The notes: generated by a model from the sequence alone, not told the origin. DNA of 64,000 nt from Eumeta japonica (GCA_005406025.1 BGZK01000756.1:229470-293469), one strand, 5' to 3'; shown: positions 1-13,298, counted from the stretch's first letter. A program made the numbers and translations.

Positions 1-999
1 TTTTCTGATGCCGGGTCTTAGACTATAACGGAATTATCTTTTGTAATACGGTTCATTGTACTTGCCGTACCATCGTTTGTTTTTCTCAGCCGTACGTAGT
101 TGTTGACGCCTATTATTGTTTTGTCTTTGATTACGATTTACTTCCAAGGAATAACTAAAATACTTTGTGAAATCAACTCGTAATAATTCAATATAGTGGG
201 TTTATTCATAAAATTCAATTCGGCAAATTCGTAACACACACAAATTTTTGATTTCGATTCGAAATTTGATTCGAAATTGATTTCGAATGCTAACGACTAC
301 TGTCGCGTCACTCTTTATGAAGCTATGGAATGGCTATTTCTTCAAACGAAATATTACAAATTATATAAATAATTTTTCGTAATGTCCGAAAATATAAAGA
401 ACAATATTGCTTTATAATAAAGAACACCTTTACTTTATTTTACATCTTTATTTGAATTTAGCATATTAAACGAGAATTCTAATATAAAAAAAATAGAGTG
501 CTAATTTAGAAAATAATGTTTGGAGGTTACTCTTGTAGAATCGATTATCCCGTGTAGCCTGCGAAATCGAGTGTTAACAAAAAGTAAAGTCGTTGTTGCA
601 ACATATTACGAATCTTATAGCGAACGCGTGTATTTTCCTTCCATTACTGTCTTTTAGATATTTTATTATTAACAAAGATAAGTTAAGATTTCGATGTATA
701 TGGTGTTAAGCGTTATCGCCATTATTACCACTCGTTTAATGTGGAGTTTCGTGGTTGAAATTTTATCAAATCAATACGAACAAATACGAATAAAAGTTTA
801 TAAGTGCTCACAATATTACAAGAGATCATAGATTAGATCAATGCAAGAGATGTGTTTAATTAGCCCTTGTGCTTATTGTAGGTATATTATATCCCAAGAT
901 ATTTCATATTTTCGTATCATATATTTCTTATATTTTATTCTTTATAATATATGGATGTATGAGAATATATTTCATGTGTTTTTAAAGAGTAAACTCCAA
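1..999. other. Non-coding AT-rich stretch, nothing recognised
   Basis: The reading frames here are short and rich in codons made of A and T, with no splice-site framed exon or protein motif that I can recognise. No repeat family was recognised either. Confidence 0.5.
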
Positions 1000-1140
1000 T
1001 CGCGCCTCGGAGCTGACACGAACCACTTCTCTTCTTATATATGCCAATGTACTATCTGAGTATACACCAGTTGCGCCTCGGAACTGACAAGCACCACTTT
1101 TCTTCTTATATGTGCCAATGTACTATCTGAGTATACACCG
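1000..1140. repeat. Tandem duplication, 71-bp period, two copies
   Basis: Two head-to-tail copies of one sequence (about 1000-1070 and 1071-1140). Both contain GCGCCTCGGA near the start, CCAATGTACTATCTGAG in the middle and TATACACC at the end, and the offset is 71 bp. About six differences over 67 aligned bases suggest an old local duplication. It directly abuts the CpG-rich stretch that follows. Confidence 0.85.
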
Positions 1141-1380
1141 CGGATACGTCTGGTCGAAAACTTATTACGCACTGAAAAGTGAAAAGGAATCACACCTGGA
1201 CCGCTCGAGCGAGAAATATTTAAACGTAAACAGTCGGTTTACGATTCTTGAAACGTATCGATATTGTTAGTGCGCGAACAAACCTCTCGTTTGTTTATGC
1301 GGCGGCTCGTTTATTTCTGGTCGGGCTCACCTTCCGAACGGGCGTCGACCCTGGATGAACTTTGATCGTGTGTTCACTTG
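1141..1380. promoter_or_regulatory. CpG-rich stretch, possible promoter or 5' exon region
   Basis: About 25 CpG dinucleotides fall within 240 bp, far denser than the AT-rich flanks, and the sequence is not obviously repetitive. In insects such islands of CpG and higher GC often mark promoters or conserved regulatory DNA. No TATA box, start codon or splice structure decides this, so the call is inference. No downstream coding exon was found before 13.3 kb, so the associated gene, if any, is unknown. Confidence 0.25.
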
Positions 1381-2197
1381 GCAGTGTGTTTGTATGTTTC
1401 AATCTTTTTCAATGCGTCGTACGAAAAATGTTTATAGTTCCCGCTAAGTAAATTGAAATTATTGAGATATATGGTAATACCTACATTGATTTTAGGTCGA
1501 TTTTCGAAAATGGCGGTTTCATAATCTGTTGAAGTTTCGAGGTGCTATATAGGAAACTTTACTGACTATTTGCAGGAGTTTGTATGTGTGTATATTTGTG
1601 TGCGTTCGTGCGTGCATGCGCGAGTGTATGCGTGTGAGTACGTGTTGTGTGTTAGAGAGTGTGTCCAATGCAATCCTTGGATATCTTTTGAACGAATATA
1701 CCGGGAATATCGTTGGAAAGAAAAAACTGGTTACGGTCTGGTTTACGGTATTCAAAAAGACATGATTATAATTAAATTCCTGAAAATTTGACATTAATTG
1801 GACGAGAAAATAAAAAAAAAATACTCAAAAATTAATTCTCTTTTGGTTCAAAGAAAATATGAGTGTTAGTGTTTTCGTGTTTTTCAAGCTTTTGATTGTT
1901 ATTGCTCAAAATTTCGTGGGAAGTTTTTTGGATTGATTTACAAGGTTAACTGTTGTCTAGGTTTTATATTTATTTTTTACATCCTCATCCGTTTGGTTTT
2001 GTTGACGTAGACGGTGACCGTTGTGTGTTGATGAAATGCATTATTACTATACATCCGTGACAGTTTGACCAGCGTTGCGTGCGTTGCCAGCGAGAGATAT
2101 ACGGATATTAGAAATAATCCTTTCCAGTTGATCTTCTTAACAAACTAAACTTACACAAACCTTGATGGAAAAATCAATGCGGGGGGTTTCTCTGTGA
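1381..2197. other. Non-coding stretch with GT-rich low complexity
   Basis: Around 1575-1660 there is a degenerate GT/TG-rich microsatellite that creates overlapping open frames without protein character. Nothing else was recognised. Confidence 0.5.
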
Positions 2198-2460
2198 TAT
2201 CAAGTTTGTAACGAGGAAATCCGAAACAGAACCAAATCTACCGACGTGGTTCAGAGAATCATCAAATTGAAGTGGGAGAATAACAACTGTATGTACCGAA
2301 CACAGAGTACGAAGTCTTCTCGATCGGAAAACACGAATTTGATGTCACAGAGTGGGACAGCATCACTAGATGGACCACTTGATGAAGATCGTAGGCTACC
2401 CGTGCGTCGTATAATAGAATTCTGGAAGGCATATTCACCACAAGATGTTCAGTAGTCGAA
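2198..2460 (+). pseudogene. Non-LTR retrotransposon relic, C-terminal end of reverse transcriptase (RTE-like)
   Basis: The open frame from 2198 reads IRNRTKSTDVVQRIIKLKW, matching the tail of the insect RTE-type reverse transcriptase ORF, where 'IRxRTKVTDIAQRIAKLKWQWAGH' is followed by a 'RWTDDLVKIVG' block. Here that second block is recognisable only in another frame (around 2370-2390), with stops, so the copy is frameshifted and dead. There is no start and no upstream catalytic domain. The family is inferred from motif memory; a short domesticated exon is less likely. Confidence 0.5.
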
Positions 2461-3184
2461 GAAAACTTTCTTTCGCATATACAGTCGGACACACGCCGAT
2501 TTCGAGCCTTCACTATAGCATATGCATACGTATCTCTAACACAATTCAGACTCACGCACACGACTCGAACCTTACTTTAAATATAAGCAATACATCTTCG
2601 TGTTAGAGCGACGTGAGGTGCGTACAATTATATATACCCTTAATAGCCGCCTCTCAACTTAGATGTGGCATTTGTCCTTACTAATTGCAATCATTTAGAT
2701 TAACGTCAATGAGGGTATTTTAATATTATAATTTCTTTATACCTTAGTAACTGCGTTGGATGACTAAATAATTGAAAATCGTTTAAGGGAAACGATAGCA
2801 AGATAATTTTTAATGACAATTTAAATCGATTCCATTATTTCCCATTATGAACAATATGCATAGAACAAAATAAAATTCCATATGAATTCTATGATGATCA
2901 TGAACTAAAGATTTGATGACTCCTTCATAAAGAATGTACGACCAGTCTTACACATGTTTTGCTGTCAAATTGGAGTGCAGCGTATTATCATGATTTGTTT
3001 TCAACTTCCAAATGCCTTTGAGCTTTCGCAGATGTCTGCGGTAAATGTTTAGGTGAAGCCATTCATTGGGGGTATACAAGTACATGATGTTTCACAGTGG
3101 CTACTTTTTGAACATGACAGACATCCAAACAATTTTGTATGGTTTTAAGTAATTGTATGATTGTTGCGTTTTTTGATTTTTAAG
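2461..3184. other. Non-coding stretch, nothing recognised
   Basis: No coding exon, repeat family or regulatory structure could be supported in this AT-rich interval. Confidence 0.5.
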
Positions 3185-3490
3185 GAAATTATTGTGATAG
3201 AGCCAGGCTATGGTCTACTTGGCTGCAACACGTAAACGGGCCGGCCCGATCGGCGCAATGCCACGCTCTAACAAGATACAGGCGTGAAATAACAATTTTC
3301 GATGTTGGGTTTCGTCAAGTAAGTGAGAGTATCCGTGGTTCACTACCTTACTATCACCCCACTCCTTCCGTCAGACATCCTATTGCTACCCAAGGGGTTG
3401 GCATCTCACTCACTACTACTACTCTCACTAGGTGGAGAAGTTCATGGGCGACGGTGACCACCTATATACTCAAGTGGTCCGCATACTAGT
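3185..3490 (+). mobile_element. Lepidopteran interspersed retroposon copy 1
   Basis: This stretch starts with a block resembling 'TAGAGCCATGCTGC...CTTGGCTGCAACACG', continues through GGGCCGGCCCG and 'GTGAGTGAGAGT', and ends with 'ATGGGCGACGGTGACCACC'. The same blocks occur, reversed, at 17.86 and 40.63 kb. I recognise the family as an abundant lepidopteran repeat, normally ending in poly(A) after the GGCGACGG block. It is diverged and makes no protein. Confidence 0.75.
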
Positions 3491-3963
3491 TTGCCCCTCA
3501 ATAATGCTATTTAAGAAAAGTCAATATAATCCTAGTATTTACGTAATTGAGTTGTGCTTTTGTTGTCTAGGCAGGTATAGGACTTCACAAATATCTAGAT
3601 ATCTAAGGATTTAGGAGCCTAGACATTTGTTTAGGTATGTAAAATATCTAGAGAGACGAATGTTTTGGAATACCGGTAGGTAATATAATGTTACTTCGGT
3701 ATATCGCTTCTACTCACAATCCCTTCAATAGCTCACGTAGGACAACTATTCAGTACAAATAATTCGATTTTGGCATTTGCTGGTTAATAACGAAATAATT
3801 AATTAATACCTTTATGAGTTATAACTACTAAATCTTACCAACTGAATAATGAATTAGTGGATTGTAACAAAATTTAAATATTTCTACTTAATTAGTTTTT
3901 AGTTGAATTTTAATCGGACATTTATTATTTCTAAAGAATCAACATCATGTTTAGCCAAAATAA
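3491..3963. other. Non-coding stretch, nothing recognised
   Basis: Only short AT-rich frames; no feature could be supported. Confidence 0.5.
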
Positions 3964-4746
3964 GAAAAAAACTGGCTAAGAGCATGTCTGACTATGTTTA
4001 TTAAAAGGTTCCGAAGCCATTATTAACAAGAAATGCACTACAAATAAAAAAAAATAAGTTCTTACACTTTTTCCATGTTTTCCGCACAGAATAGTTGTAA
4101 GCATTTTAGTCACCTGTAACTAGAAAAAAAGTAGATATATATATATATGTAAACTAAAGTGCATCAGCAAAAGAACGTATCTTCATGGCACTTACGTTTT
4201 TTTGTTGAGAAGCGCAGTTTTTCGCCACTAACTCAAAAAAAGGTAAATCCGATCATATTTAAAATACTTTTCGTTGAAATTATTTATTAAGCATTAACTT
4301 CAATATTTTTTTCATAAATTTTGGATATACTATTTACTAAATAGTAGTACTATTCAATAAATAGATTATCCAAAAGGGAGGGGGGCATAATTTCTGCAGT
4401 TTTCGAGTGCTTATTTCCGAAATTATTAATGTAATCAAAAATTTTTCTTTAAAACCTTAAAATGCTTAAAAGAACTGTCGAAATGTATGCCACACGTGAT
4501 GTTTGCTGAAAAAAATTTTTTTTAACTTCTGTTACATGTATGGAGTGCCCTCCTAGAAATATTTATTTTTGTTATTTAACTACTAAACTAAGTAGCGGCT
4601 TATACAAGACACTTACACTATAAATTTTATCAATATATGTCTTGTAGTTTTTGAATAAAATGCCTGTGATATACGGACGGACGAACGGATAGACATGACG
4701 AAACTATAAGGGTTCTGCTTTTGCCATTTTGGCTCCGAACTCTAAA
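3964..4746. mobile_element. Lepidopteran 'ggttccg' repeat, nearly full copy
   Basis: The left end has AAACTGGCTAAGAGCATGTC followed by AAAAGGTTCCG. The right end has GGACGGACGAACGGATAGAC, then GACGAAACTATAAGGGTTC and a terminal GGCTCCGAAC. This order (aaccggccaagagcgtgtcgg, aggttccg, ggacggacagac, ataagggttcc) is that of a widespread lepidopteran non-autonomous repeat known to me from many genomes. It has no coding capacity and its transposition class is uncertain. Confidence 0.7.
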
Positions 4747-6709
4747 AGTGAGATTTATTGTTTTAGGTAAAGGGTCGTACATTTCTATAGAATGTTATTA
4801 TAATTTACCATTGGATCTGAAAAAGAATAAATATAACTTAAAAAAAAAACTAAAAAATACGCTATATAAACACATCAAACTAAAAAGTGAAAAATAATTC
4901 TTAATATGAGCTTAAAAAAATAATGAACAATGACGAAAAATACTAGTATTATTGTGGAAAAAGCTTGGGTTGCTCTACACACGAAAAATGTGGCACAAAG
5001 CGCCCCACACTAACTTAAATTATCTTTTAATAATTAACTATTCTTAAACCAGTAGTCCATGGAAAATATAATGGTTTTTTTAACTTAAACACAAATGGCA
5101 TTTTTTTTAGTTTCCGCACCATAATAATAGATTCATATTCCTCTAAAAATGTCAATTAACACAGATGTTTCGTTTACCCTGTGTATGAAATTTTAAGTAA
5201 CTTATCAAAAATCGACGTCATAGATAGAGATAAAAACATACAGAGCTTATAGGTCATGCCAAATCTAGTTCTAGCTAGAAGGTCGAGAGATAGTTTACGA
5301 TTTTAAACAAAATTTAACGATTTAAAATAAAAATATTTGTGATTTCCTTTATAGACTTACATACGTGTGTGTTTCAAAATTAATTTAATTGAGATCTTCA
5401 TCTCACAGATTAGGTAATTATATCCCTATAAGCGCTGCGATAATATTAAATTAATTATTAATATATATATGTAATATAATTCCTCCGCAAAACCAATTAA
5501 GTATCTAGTTCAATACAATTACATTATTATTTAACACTAAATTTAATGTCGGTTTACTGGTTCAAATTATTACGTAAACTTTGCTTAAGAGCACATATTC
5601 ACGAACGGCCCAGTAGAGTGTACCACAAGGCCGACTTGATCTTGTTCGTTAAATTTATTCTAGAATAATAGCGGCCTAATTATATTAACTACGAATAGCA
5701 ATCACAAGATGACATTTGTGACTGGTTTACGTCGCTATAGTTGTATGTAACTATGATAAATTACAGTGCTTGTTATTCTCAATATTAAAGAAAATCACTT
5801 ATTTTTTCATTACAGGCGATTACATAAATCTTATTACTTCAAATGAACAGGCCTTGTATGTATATACAAAATTTGCATTTGTATGTTGGAATTTCAATGT
5901 AAATTCGTTCTTTGTTAAGGTTTTGCTTTTCAAGTTTATTTAAATAGGTGTCTTTCCTGTAAAAATGTGTTATTTTCTCTATACTTAAGAGCACCATCTT
6001 GTAACACTTTGACTACGCTATCGCAGAGGTACCAGTAAGCTTAAACTTAACGTAATATTTTCAATAACAGATTGCATTAAGTGACATAGATTAGACAGGT
6101 GGCATTACGTGTCATTATTGCCTTTAGGGCAGGTAGCATGTAAATTTTGCCTGGCATGTAGTGAATGTATATGGTATATTCGAATATTTGTTGATGGAAA
6201 TTTAGGGAGAAGCTATCATATTCTCCCAGAAAACTAGGGAAGACGCCTAACGAAGCTTGGTTGTCCAAGTACTTAAAATTAGAACGGGCTATTAAAACGA
6301 AATTATTTAAAAGGACTATTGGTTAAAATTTGCAATGGGTTAAAAAGTATTAACTCTATACAATAATAACATATTTTATACACAATGCTAGTTGCAGTAC
6401 CCTTTCATGTTATGTAAGATATTGACTAAAAATATAATTATATGAATAATATATGACTTTCGCTTGTTCATTTCTATATATACTTAATATTGAGCAAGCC
6501 GAAGGAATTATATTTCAATAAAGGATTTTGTACAATTATTAAAAAGAACAGTACGTACACATAACTCACATAATTATTATTGCGTATTAACATATCATAA
6601 GCATCAAATTTTTATGTATTAAACTATAACTTATAATATAAAAAAATAAATAAATAATAATAATTAGAACTCTAGAAACGAACAAAAGTGAGCATTATTA
6701 TCGAAAGAT
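4747..6709. other. Non-coding AT-rich stretch, nothing recognised
   Basis: Simple AT runs (for example near 5455-5475 and 6635-6665) and short chance frames only. Confidence 0.5.
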
Positions 6710-6960
6710 ATAAACAAACGCTTCCGGCGCGCCCGCGTACACAGAACGCCTTGTTATTTTTATGCAGCTCAAGAATAAATTCTTTGTTGTATTAATTTAC
6801 GTGCACCACGGTTAAGTCAACATTGCAGTTAGACCTGCCCTTGTCGGGTTGTTTGTTTGTACATCTGAAAGCGTCCGGATTATTTCTGGAACGCCTCTGA
6901 AGTCGTCTGGGTAACGTCTTGCGCGTGTCAAACGATATATTTGGAATTCCAACGGGGAAT
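6710..6960. promoter_or_regulatory. CpG-richer unique stretch, possible regulatory DNA
   Basis: It contains GGCGCGCCCGCG at about 6726 and a run of CpGs (GTCCGG, AACGCC, GTCGTC, TTGCGCGTG) in otherwise AT-rich DNA, with no recognised repeat. It may be a promoter, untranslated exon or enhancer; nothing visible distinguishes these. Confidence 0.2.
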
Positions 6961-9900
6961 AATATCTTATCGCGTGACGTTTAAATATTTGTATAAATGA
7001 TATAAGTGAAAGACTGTAGTGCCTACCTGTTATTTGTACGACAGATAATATTCATTTCCGAGCTTGTTATTTGTTTGTTATCGCGTCGTGTATTTTCATT
7101 TTTCACGTGTTTCGGTTTAGTTTTGCAAAATTCACTTTGACGTCTGACAAGAACACCGATCTAAATTTTAAAGAAAATTGTTTATATCAAGCTATTTTCT
7201 GATCGTTTAATTATTTTTTTTTATTGAAACATTTTTGACATTATAGGAAACTTAAAAAACAAACGTTTTTTTGAGATGTAATAAATGTAGACCAAGAATG
7301 CGATAGACAGTTATAATTTATTCACAAAAGTAATAAAAATGAAAATTTATACGCGATACGTCATTAAAAAAGTTCGCAAGATAGCGTTGATTGTGACATA
7401 ATTTTTTTATATAGTAGTTCTAAGATACACCCTTTTTCGTTTAAATGTAAAACACGATATAAATATTTAATTTTCATCCATATGATTGTTTTAAACAGTC
7501 CCTACTGCTAGGTAGAGTTGGTTCATTTCTTCATTATTTTATTTTCTATGTAGATAATTTTAAACATTTAAAATTACACTTCCAGCTTCTATATAAAATA
7601 CCTCTCCTATGGTCAGGTCAACATAGTCACTTTAATATACTCATAGCTGTAAGCTTCGCTCAATGAAAGGCGATAATGTAAACATTTTGATGTAGAATTG
7701 TAAGTTTCCACTATTGCACGATAAACACGCTTTGTGCAGTTATTCAGTTTAATATCGTTTTAATGAAAATGAATCACTTAAATACAAATAACTGTTTTGT
7801 GCGATTTTTGAAGATCGAGTAAATTATTTTTTAAGCCTATCGGTGTCTCTCGTAAAAGAAGCAATCAAAGAACTTGTATTTGAAAAGAATCCTCTAAGCG
7901 TACAAAACGTTGACCCGTTTCCTCTCGATCCGCCGCTATCAAACCATGTGTAAAATTATAACTTTATATGTATATATAATAAAATAATGTCATAACTTTA
8001 ACCTGTTGCCGATAACTATATGGCATAGCAAGGTAACCGCATGGGATGTTAACAATTTCTTATACATAAATGTTAAAGGTAGAAGGTTACGTACAAAGCG
8101 ATTGTGCGCAAAAGTTCCGTTCGAACTAGAATATATAGATATCGGATCGCGATAACAGGATAGTGATCGATGAGTTTTTAACCTACCACGCTTTGTGTTA
8201 TAGCTGAATACGTTGTCGTTAAACCTGGACGCTATCAACGCCTCGCTAGAGCGATTGTTAAAACAACCTCCAACTGCACCTGATCAATATGGAAAGCTTC
8301 AAGTCTTAGCTTTTCGGTATAAAATAAAAAGGTTGAAGGTTGCACTTAATAGTATTATGAAGTGAATGATGATAATAAGGGATTTAGCATACTTTTGCTC
8401 GGATGCTGCAACTAAAAATTTATAATTTTTAAGAGACATTGTTACACATAAATTGTATTTGAATTCAATATACTATCAGTATCACAATATTGTTTCTAGA
8501 CTCATTCGCTCTGGTTGTCTAGTTGCGACAAAAAGCCAACCTTAATGTCACAACCTCAATCTAATGCCATAGTCAGATTTAACGCATAACTGTAGACACG
8601 TATTTTAAACTAATTTTGACAATGTCATATAGTGTGTAGTCTAAAATGTACTATTCATTCTTGAACGCCAAGTTTATCGTCGATATTCTTCGCTGAAGCA
8701 AATTCAAAATATAGCCTTAGTCGTAACGTTTCCGCTTTCAGAATAATCCTATGCATATGACGGGCTTTGAAGTGGACGCGCATACTCATAAATGCCTTTT
8801 AGAAATGTCTCGGTAAATGACAAATATAAATTTAAACCTGTGTTCATCATATTAACCGGTAACATTAATTTATTTTATTTTTTTAAACACTCGTTTATTT
8901 TTCAGAAGAGTAGGTAGAGACCTCAAATTTTTAGAGGGTACGCCTTTTCATATCTCTCTTGCTTCACTATCGATTGTGTCATGCAAGCTCGTCGATTTCG
9001 GGCGCCTAGAATTTAGTCCTCTTTTAATATACTACCTATTTGGCCTATGTAAATTTTCTAGAACGATCGATGCAGACCCTTTGATTGTGCACATTCGTCG
9101 TATAGACTTGTTATGTCAGTCTACGTACATTCATCCTTTCCAGATGGCCAAACCTCCGCAAAATACCTTTTTTGTACTTTAGGAAATACACGTTCTTTCA
9201 AACCATACCACTTTCTGGCTTCGATGGTCTTACATCAATCCTTTAAAGACACTCCACATATACTAGGCAGTTATCGCATCTACACTGTAGAGTATTATGT
9301 TGCTTTTTATCCGTATATTTATTAAAAAGCAATATATCTCATTCTGTCCAATGTTCTAAATATTATAGTATTTCAGAGTTGAAGGGTGCAAGTATGTAGT
9401 TCCTGTTTAGATCTGTATTCCCTTATAAAAAAATCGACATTTTTGGTAGCATTTCTAACCAGATGATCATTGTCAAAAATCTAGGAGCAAATGATTGGTT
9501 AAAATTTTTGTCTTTCGCGTTTTTAGAATGAGTTTCGTTTACAGTTAATAGAGGCCATTGGGAAGAGTATGTGTGTTTGTTTAAAAACATTGCTGTATAT
9601 TATCTATTTGTGTCATTGGTGTTTTTTCAGTGAAGCAACTGTTTAGTGAAAGCGGTAGATTGGTATCATACTTTAAGTTAAATCGTTACCATGGAAACGT
9701 GCATAAGGCAAGCGTAGGACGTGTCTCGGTATCAATAGCTGTATTTGACAGAATACTTACTGTACACTAAACTCCAGTGTTTATATTGAACAATAAAGGT
9801 ATAATGTCATCTCAACAAGATTCCACAGTTTAAACGCACTGTCCTTTCATGATACTGCATATTTTATGCACTCTTACAATACGTGATTTCATCAGCGTCT

Positions 9901-10084
9901 GGATATATTTTAGGTGTTTCAGGACTTTACTCCCACGCTTCTAGAAAGGTTTACTCTTTCACGTATATAAAATATGTAGGCAATAGTACGGAAGAATATG
10001 TAGCTGTTCCTTAAATGGTTCAAAAAATCGATTCTAAATAAATACTTGAAAAGTATGTGACATTTAAACATAAATTTCTTTTTC
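6961..10084. other. Non-coding stretch, nothing supported
   Basis: Two overlapping open frames at 8976-9325 have mixed composition but no motif that I recognise, and they could be remains of an old retroelement. The rest is AT-rich with no exon signals that I trust. Confidence 0.4.
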
Positions 10085-10114
10085 TTACATTAAATTATCC
10101 GAACATACACTTAC

Positions 10115-10222
10115 AGAGCAAGAAGTGTAAGAAACGCAAAAATTAAAATTGTTTGATTGTCCATAAGGACCTGAAATCTTGGTACACGTTTCTTTTAAAA
10201 TTTGGTAATTTGAAACAGCCAT
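10115..10222 (-). other. Weak candidate coding exon
   Basis: On the minus strand an ATG at 10222 opens 36 codons ending exactly at a good donor (CTCT then GTAAGTGT, donor at 10109-10114 read in reverse). The peptide contains ILKETCTKISG and NNFNFCVSYTSC, a two-cysteine spacing with a faint likeness to plant pectin-methylesterase/invertase inhibitor N-termini. No partner exon was found and chance is quite possible. No function is assigned. Confidence 0.15.
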
Positions 10223-10359
10223 TGTAGTTGACAGATGACTTTCAGTAGAAAAGCTTTTAAAAGCTGTAACTACGACTCTAATAATATACATATACATATA
10301 CGTTAAATATACATTGTATTCAAACTTACTGTTTATATAATTTTTGAAAAAGCTTCAAA

Positions 10360-11650
10360 AGCTTTACGGTTGACTTTTTTAGCGTTTTGTCCTTCCAAAT
10401 TAAAACAAAAACGAAACCCTTATAGGATCACTTATCTGTCTGTCTATTTGTCCATCTGCCACAGTCAATTTGTTCTGACTCTACTGGACCAATTAAGTTA
10501 AAATTTGTTGATGAAGTCATTTTTGGGGGTGAATTAGAAAAATAAAAAAAAAAAGTTTTGCAAACTACACCATGTGACAAATTAAATGACAGCGCTTGTT
10601 ATTAGGATCTGGCACACTTTTTTTTTATACTTTCAATGCCATTTAAGAAAATACATGAAGTTTTACCAACCAGCCCTTATCGCCAAAACTACTGAGCCCA
10701 CAATTTTGAAAAAAATAATTGAAAATAGTTTCTTACTTATAGATTACTTAAAGGGAAATATAGAAGAAGTTTATAGTTTGTTTCGTGTTGTTTCCTTTTA
10801 AAGTCCAGTAAAAACTGTCATTAATTAAGTACGTGAGCGCGTACCTACTTAGTGCGTGACAGTTTGAAAATTGAAAATTTTTCATAAAATTGGAAAGTTA
10901 CCGTTCTAACCCAAATTTTCGAAAATCGAGTTTTCACCAGATCTTGATATTTAAGGTCCTATTTCGATCATTATGTGTATGTGTGTCTCTCTCTCTTTTT
11001 CTTTCTCTCTCTCTCTCTATGTGTGTATAAATTCATAACTTTTGGACGGATTAACCAATCGAAATGCAGTTTGTAACATTCGAAAGGGGTTCACTCAACC
11101 TAGACTTTCTGAAACATTGAACTGATTTTGCCCGAAAGACTTTGCGGAATTTCTAAAATAAAGCTTCAGAAAAATGTTTTTTTGAAATAATTTTATACCA
11201 ATTGATACGAAAATCTAGTAATTTCTTTTCACTTTGCTACTTTATTTTTGAACGTTCTGAGCTAAGCGGTAAGAAGTTTCAGGGATGGCTTGCAAGGTCA
11301 ACCATTTTTCAAATTTTTGAATTCAAAAACTCATAGACAATATTAATAACTCAAGGAGCTCAAAGACACATCGCTAAATATCATAGCGGAAAGTTTTAGG
11401 GATGGCCTGCGGGTTCAACCCGTTTTTAAAAAAATTATCTTTGTTCTATCGTAAAAGCAGTAATAAATACAAGTGTCAAATTTGTTGTGATCATAGTGCA
11501 AACTCAAAGAAGACACTAAATAAAAATCGGTCAAGTGTGAGTGGGCTTCGAATTAACATTCCCTAAATGAATGAATTAATCTAATTTAAATTAAGTATTC
11601 AATATAAATATATTTTGTTGTAATACTAAATGTTCGGTGTTCAAGTTTAA
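10360..11650. mobile_element. Mosaic interspersed repeat (lepidopteran), with CT-rich tract
   Basis: Left part: ACCCTTATAGGATCACTTATC followed by repeated 'CTGTCTGTC'-like motifs. Central part: a CT/GT microsatellite (10975-11030). Right part: inverted blocks 'GGATGGCTTGCAAGGTCAACC' and 'AACTCAAGGAGCTCAAAGACAC', then AAATCGGTCAAGTGTGAGTG, which resembles the common lepidopteran 'aaccggccaagtgcgagtcgg' terminus. Blocks recur at 18.6, 20.4-22.97 and 35.0 kb, sometimes inverted, so this is a mosaic. No protein. Confidence 0.6.
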
Positions 11651-13298
11651 ATGACACCTGAGCGAATCTTGATAAACACATTTATATACATTAACAGCAC
11701 TAGCTTTAAGATATTCGCGAATCTAAGATACGACCTGGACATTCAAAATAGACTAAAGGTATGAAGTTGGTTCAGAATTATCAAATGATCCAGCTTCCTG
11801 AAACAGACATATAGTAATTGCCAACTGATATGCATTTAGTTAGACATAAGTTACTATTTCAAGTTGTTTTCGTAGTTTCTATTTGGTTTTACATACGCTC
11901 AAATATTGAATGGTTACATCTTGGAATGCTCATCCTCAATGAGTGATCCCATAATGCTGAAACAAATATTGCGATGCACGGTCGGAAAATACTCAGTTTC
12001 ATAGCCGGGTAAACATGGAACTGGGTTGACATCCCGTCGAGATATCTAAGAAATGTTTATACATCACCAAAAAGTTGGAACGAGTTTTGTGAAAGGTATG
12101 TTTCATTGTATGGTCTTATCCCAATAAGTTTCTTTTGATTGCGAAAATAATTCAATAACAACAGATATTTATAATTGTAATTTTAAAACAGTCTGTTGTG
12201 TTTCATGAGTTTGCTACGAAGGAGTTAATGCACATACAATTCACTTTTGTGTCTGGTGTTGACGTCTTTTCAAACCCTCCTTAAAAACTTCATTTTTAAC
12301 ATATCTTATTATTGAATTGTCTTTGTGTCCATTTTATTTTTGGCTTAAGATATTATTATTATTCGTACAATGATGATTTTCTTATAAAGTTTAGAGTGTA
12401 TAAATTTGTTATTTTTAACAGTTTATGCGTGTGATATCGAAATATATTTTAATTTGTTTCAAAGAAAATTATGAATTTTATAATAGAAATGTGATATGAA
12501 TGTATGACCCTTATATCATTTTAGTAAATATATTTAACTATGATAGATAGTCCATAACTTGTCACTATATAGGTAGTAATAACTAAATAAAGAAAATAAT
12601 CACATTTCATTTCATTTCATTCAATAGTGAGCAGGATTTTACACGTAAAAGAGGACATTTATCTTCCTTTTTGCTTTAATTAATTTTCCTTCAAAGAACA
12701 ACGTCTCTCTACGAAAAGTTACAAAATTCACAATAAAAGTCTGAGCAGAAAATTTCATAGCAGGTCAGCATTTACCACTTTTGCAATTATAGTAAGCAAT
12801 ATTACTTAATTTATTATAAATTTTATTTTATTACACAAAGTTTCCATTCAATTCAATTGAACTATAGGCACGTATTGTTACGTAATAAATAAACAAAATA
12901 ATGATAATGTTACAAAACTATCTTTCTTTTACTGACTAGAATATTTGAATCATTATTTATAAGACGCATTTATATCTAAATCTGTAAATAGATTTTATAC
13001 TGTTCAGCATTAAAAAACATATTATTCATAATTTCAATGTTGTCTTGGTATAATACACAATGACACTTGGTAAGATAAACAAATTCTTTGTAAAATAAAT
13101 AGCAAATCATAGTAAATAGAAATCTGCGACACGTTATTATCAAAGGTTCTAAATTCTAAGCGAAATTTTTGATTGTATGTTTTTAATGAATAAACTTTAA
13201 ATAAAACAAGGCATCTCGAACATATTGTTACGACAACAAGCGAGATAAGGTGATAATGCGACGCGGGCTTGCGCGCCGTAGACAGTTTCAGCCCGGCC
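11651..13298. other. Upstream region of the TRPA gene
   Basis: AT-rich, with a short (TTTCA)n run at about 12605-12625 and no coding exon that I can support. Just before the channel start codon the DNA becomes CpG-rich (13255-13298). A TTTCAG at 13286-13291 could be a splice acceptor for an upstream untranslated exon, but its pyrimidine tract is poor. Confidence 0.35.

Noticed and set aside
1519..1794. Overlapping open frames on both strands
   Set aside because: They are produced by a GT-rich low-complexity tract.
8976..9325. Two overlapping open frames
   Set aside because: No recognisable domain, splice partner or codon bias; at most an old retroelement remnant.
13269..13298. Ten-codon N-terminal extension of the TRPA channel from a TTG
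   Set aside because: A TTG start is not plausible in an insect gene when an ATG in strong Kozak context lies 30 bp downstream; a possible acceptor also lies inside the extension.
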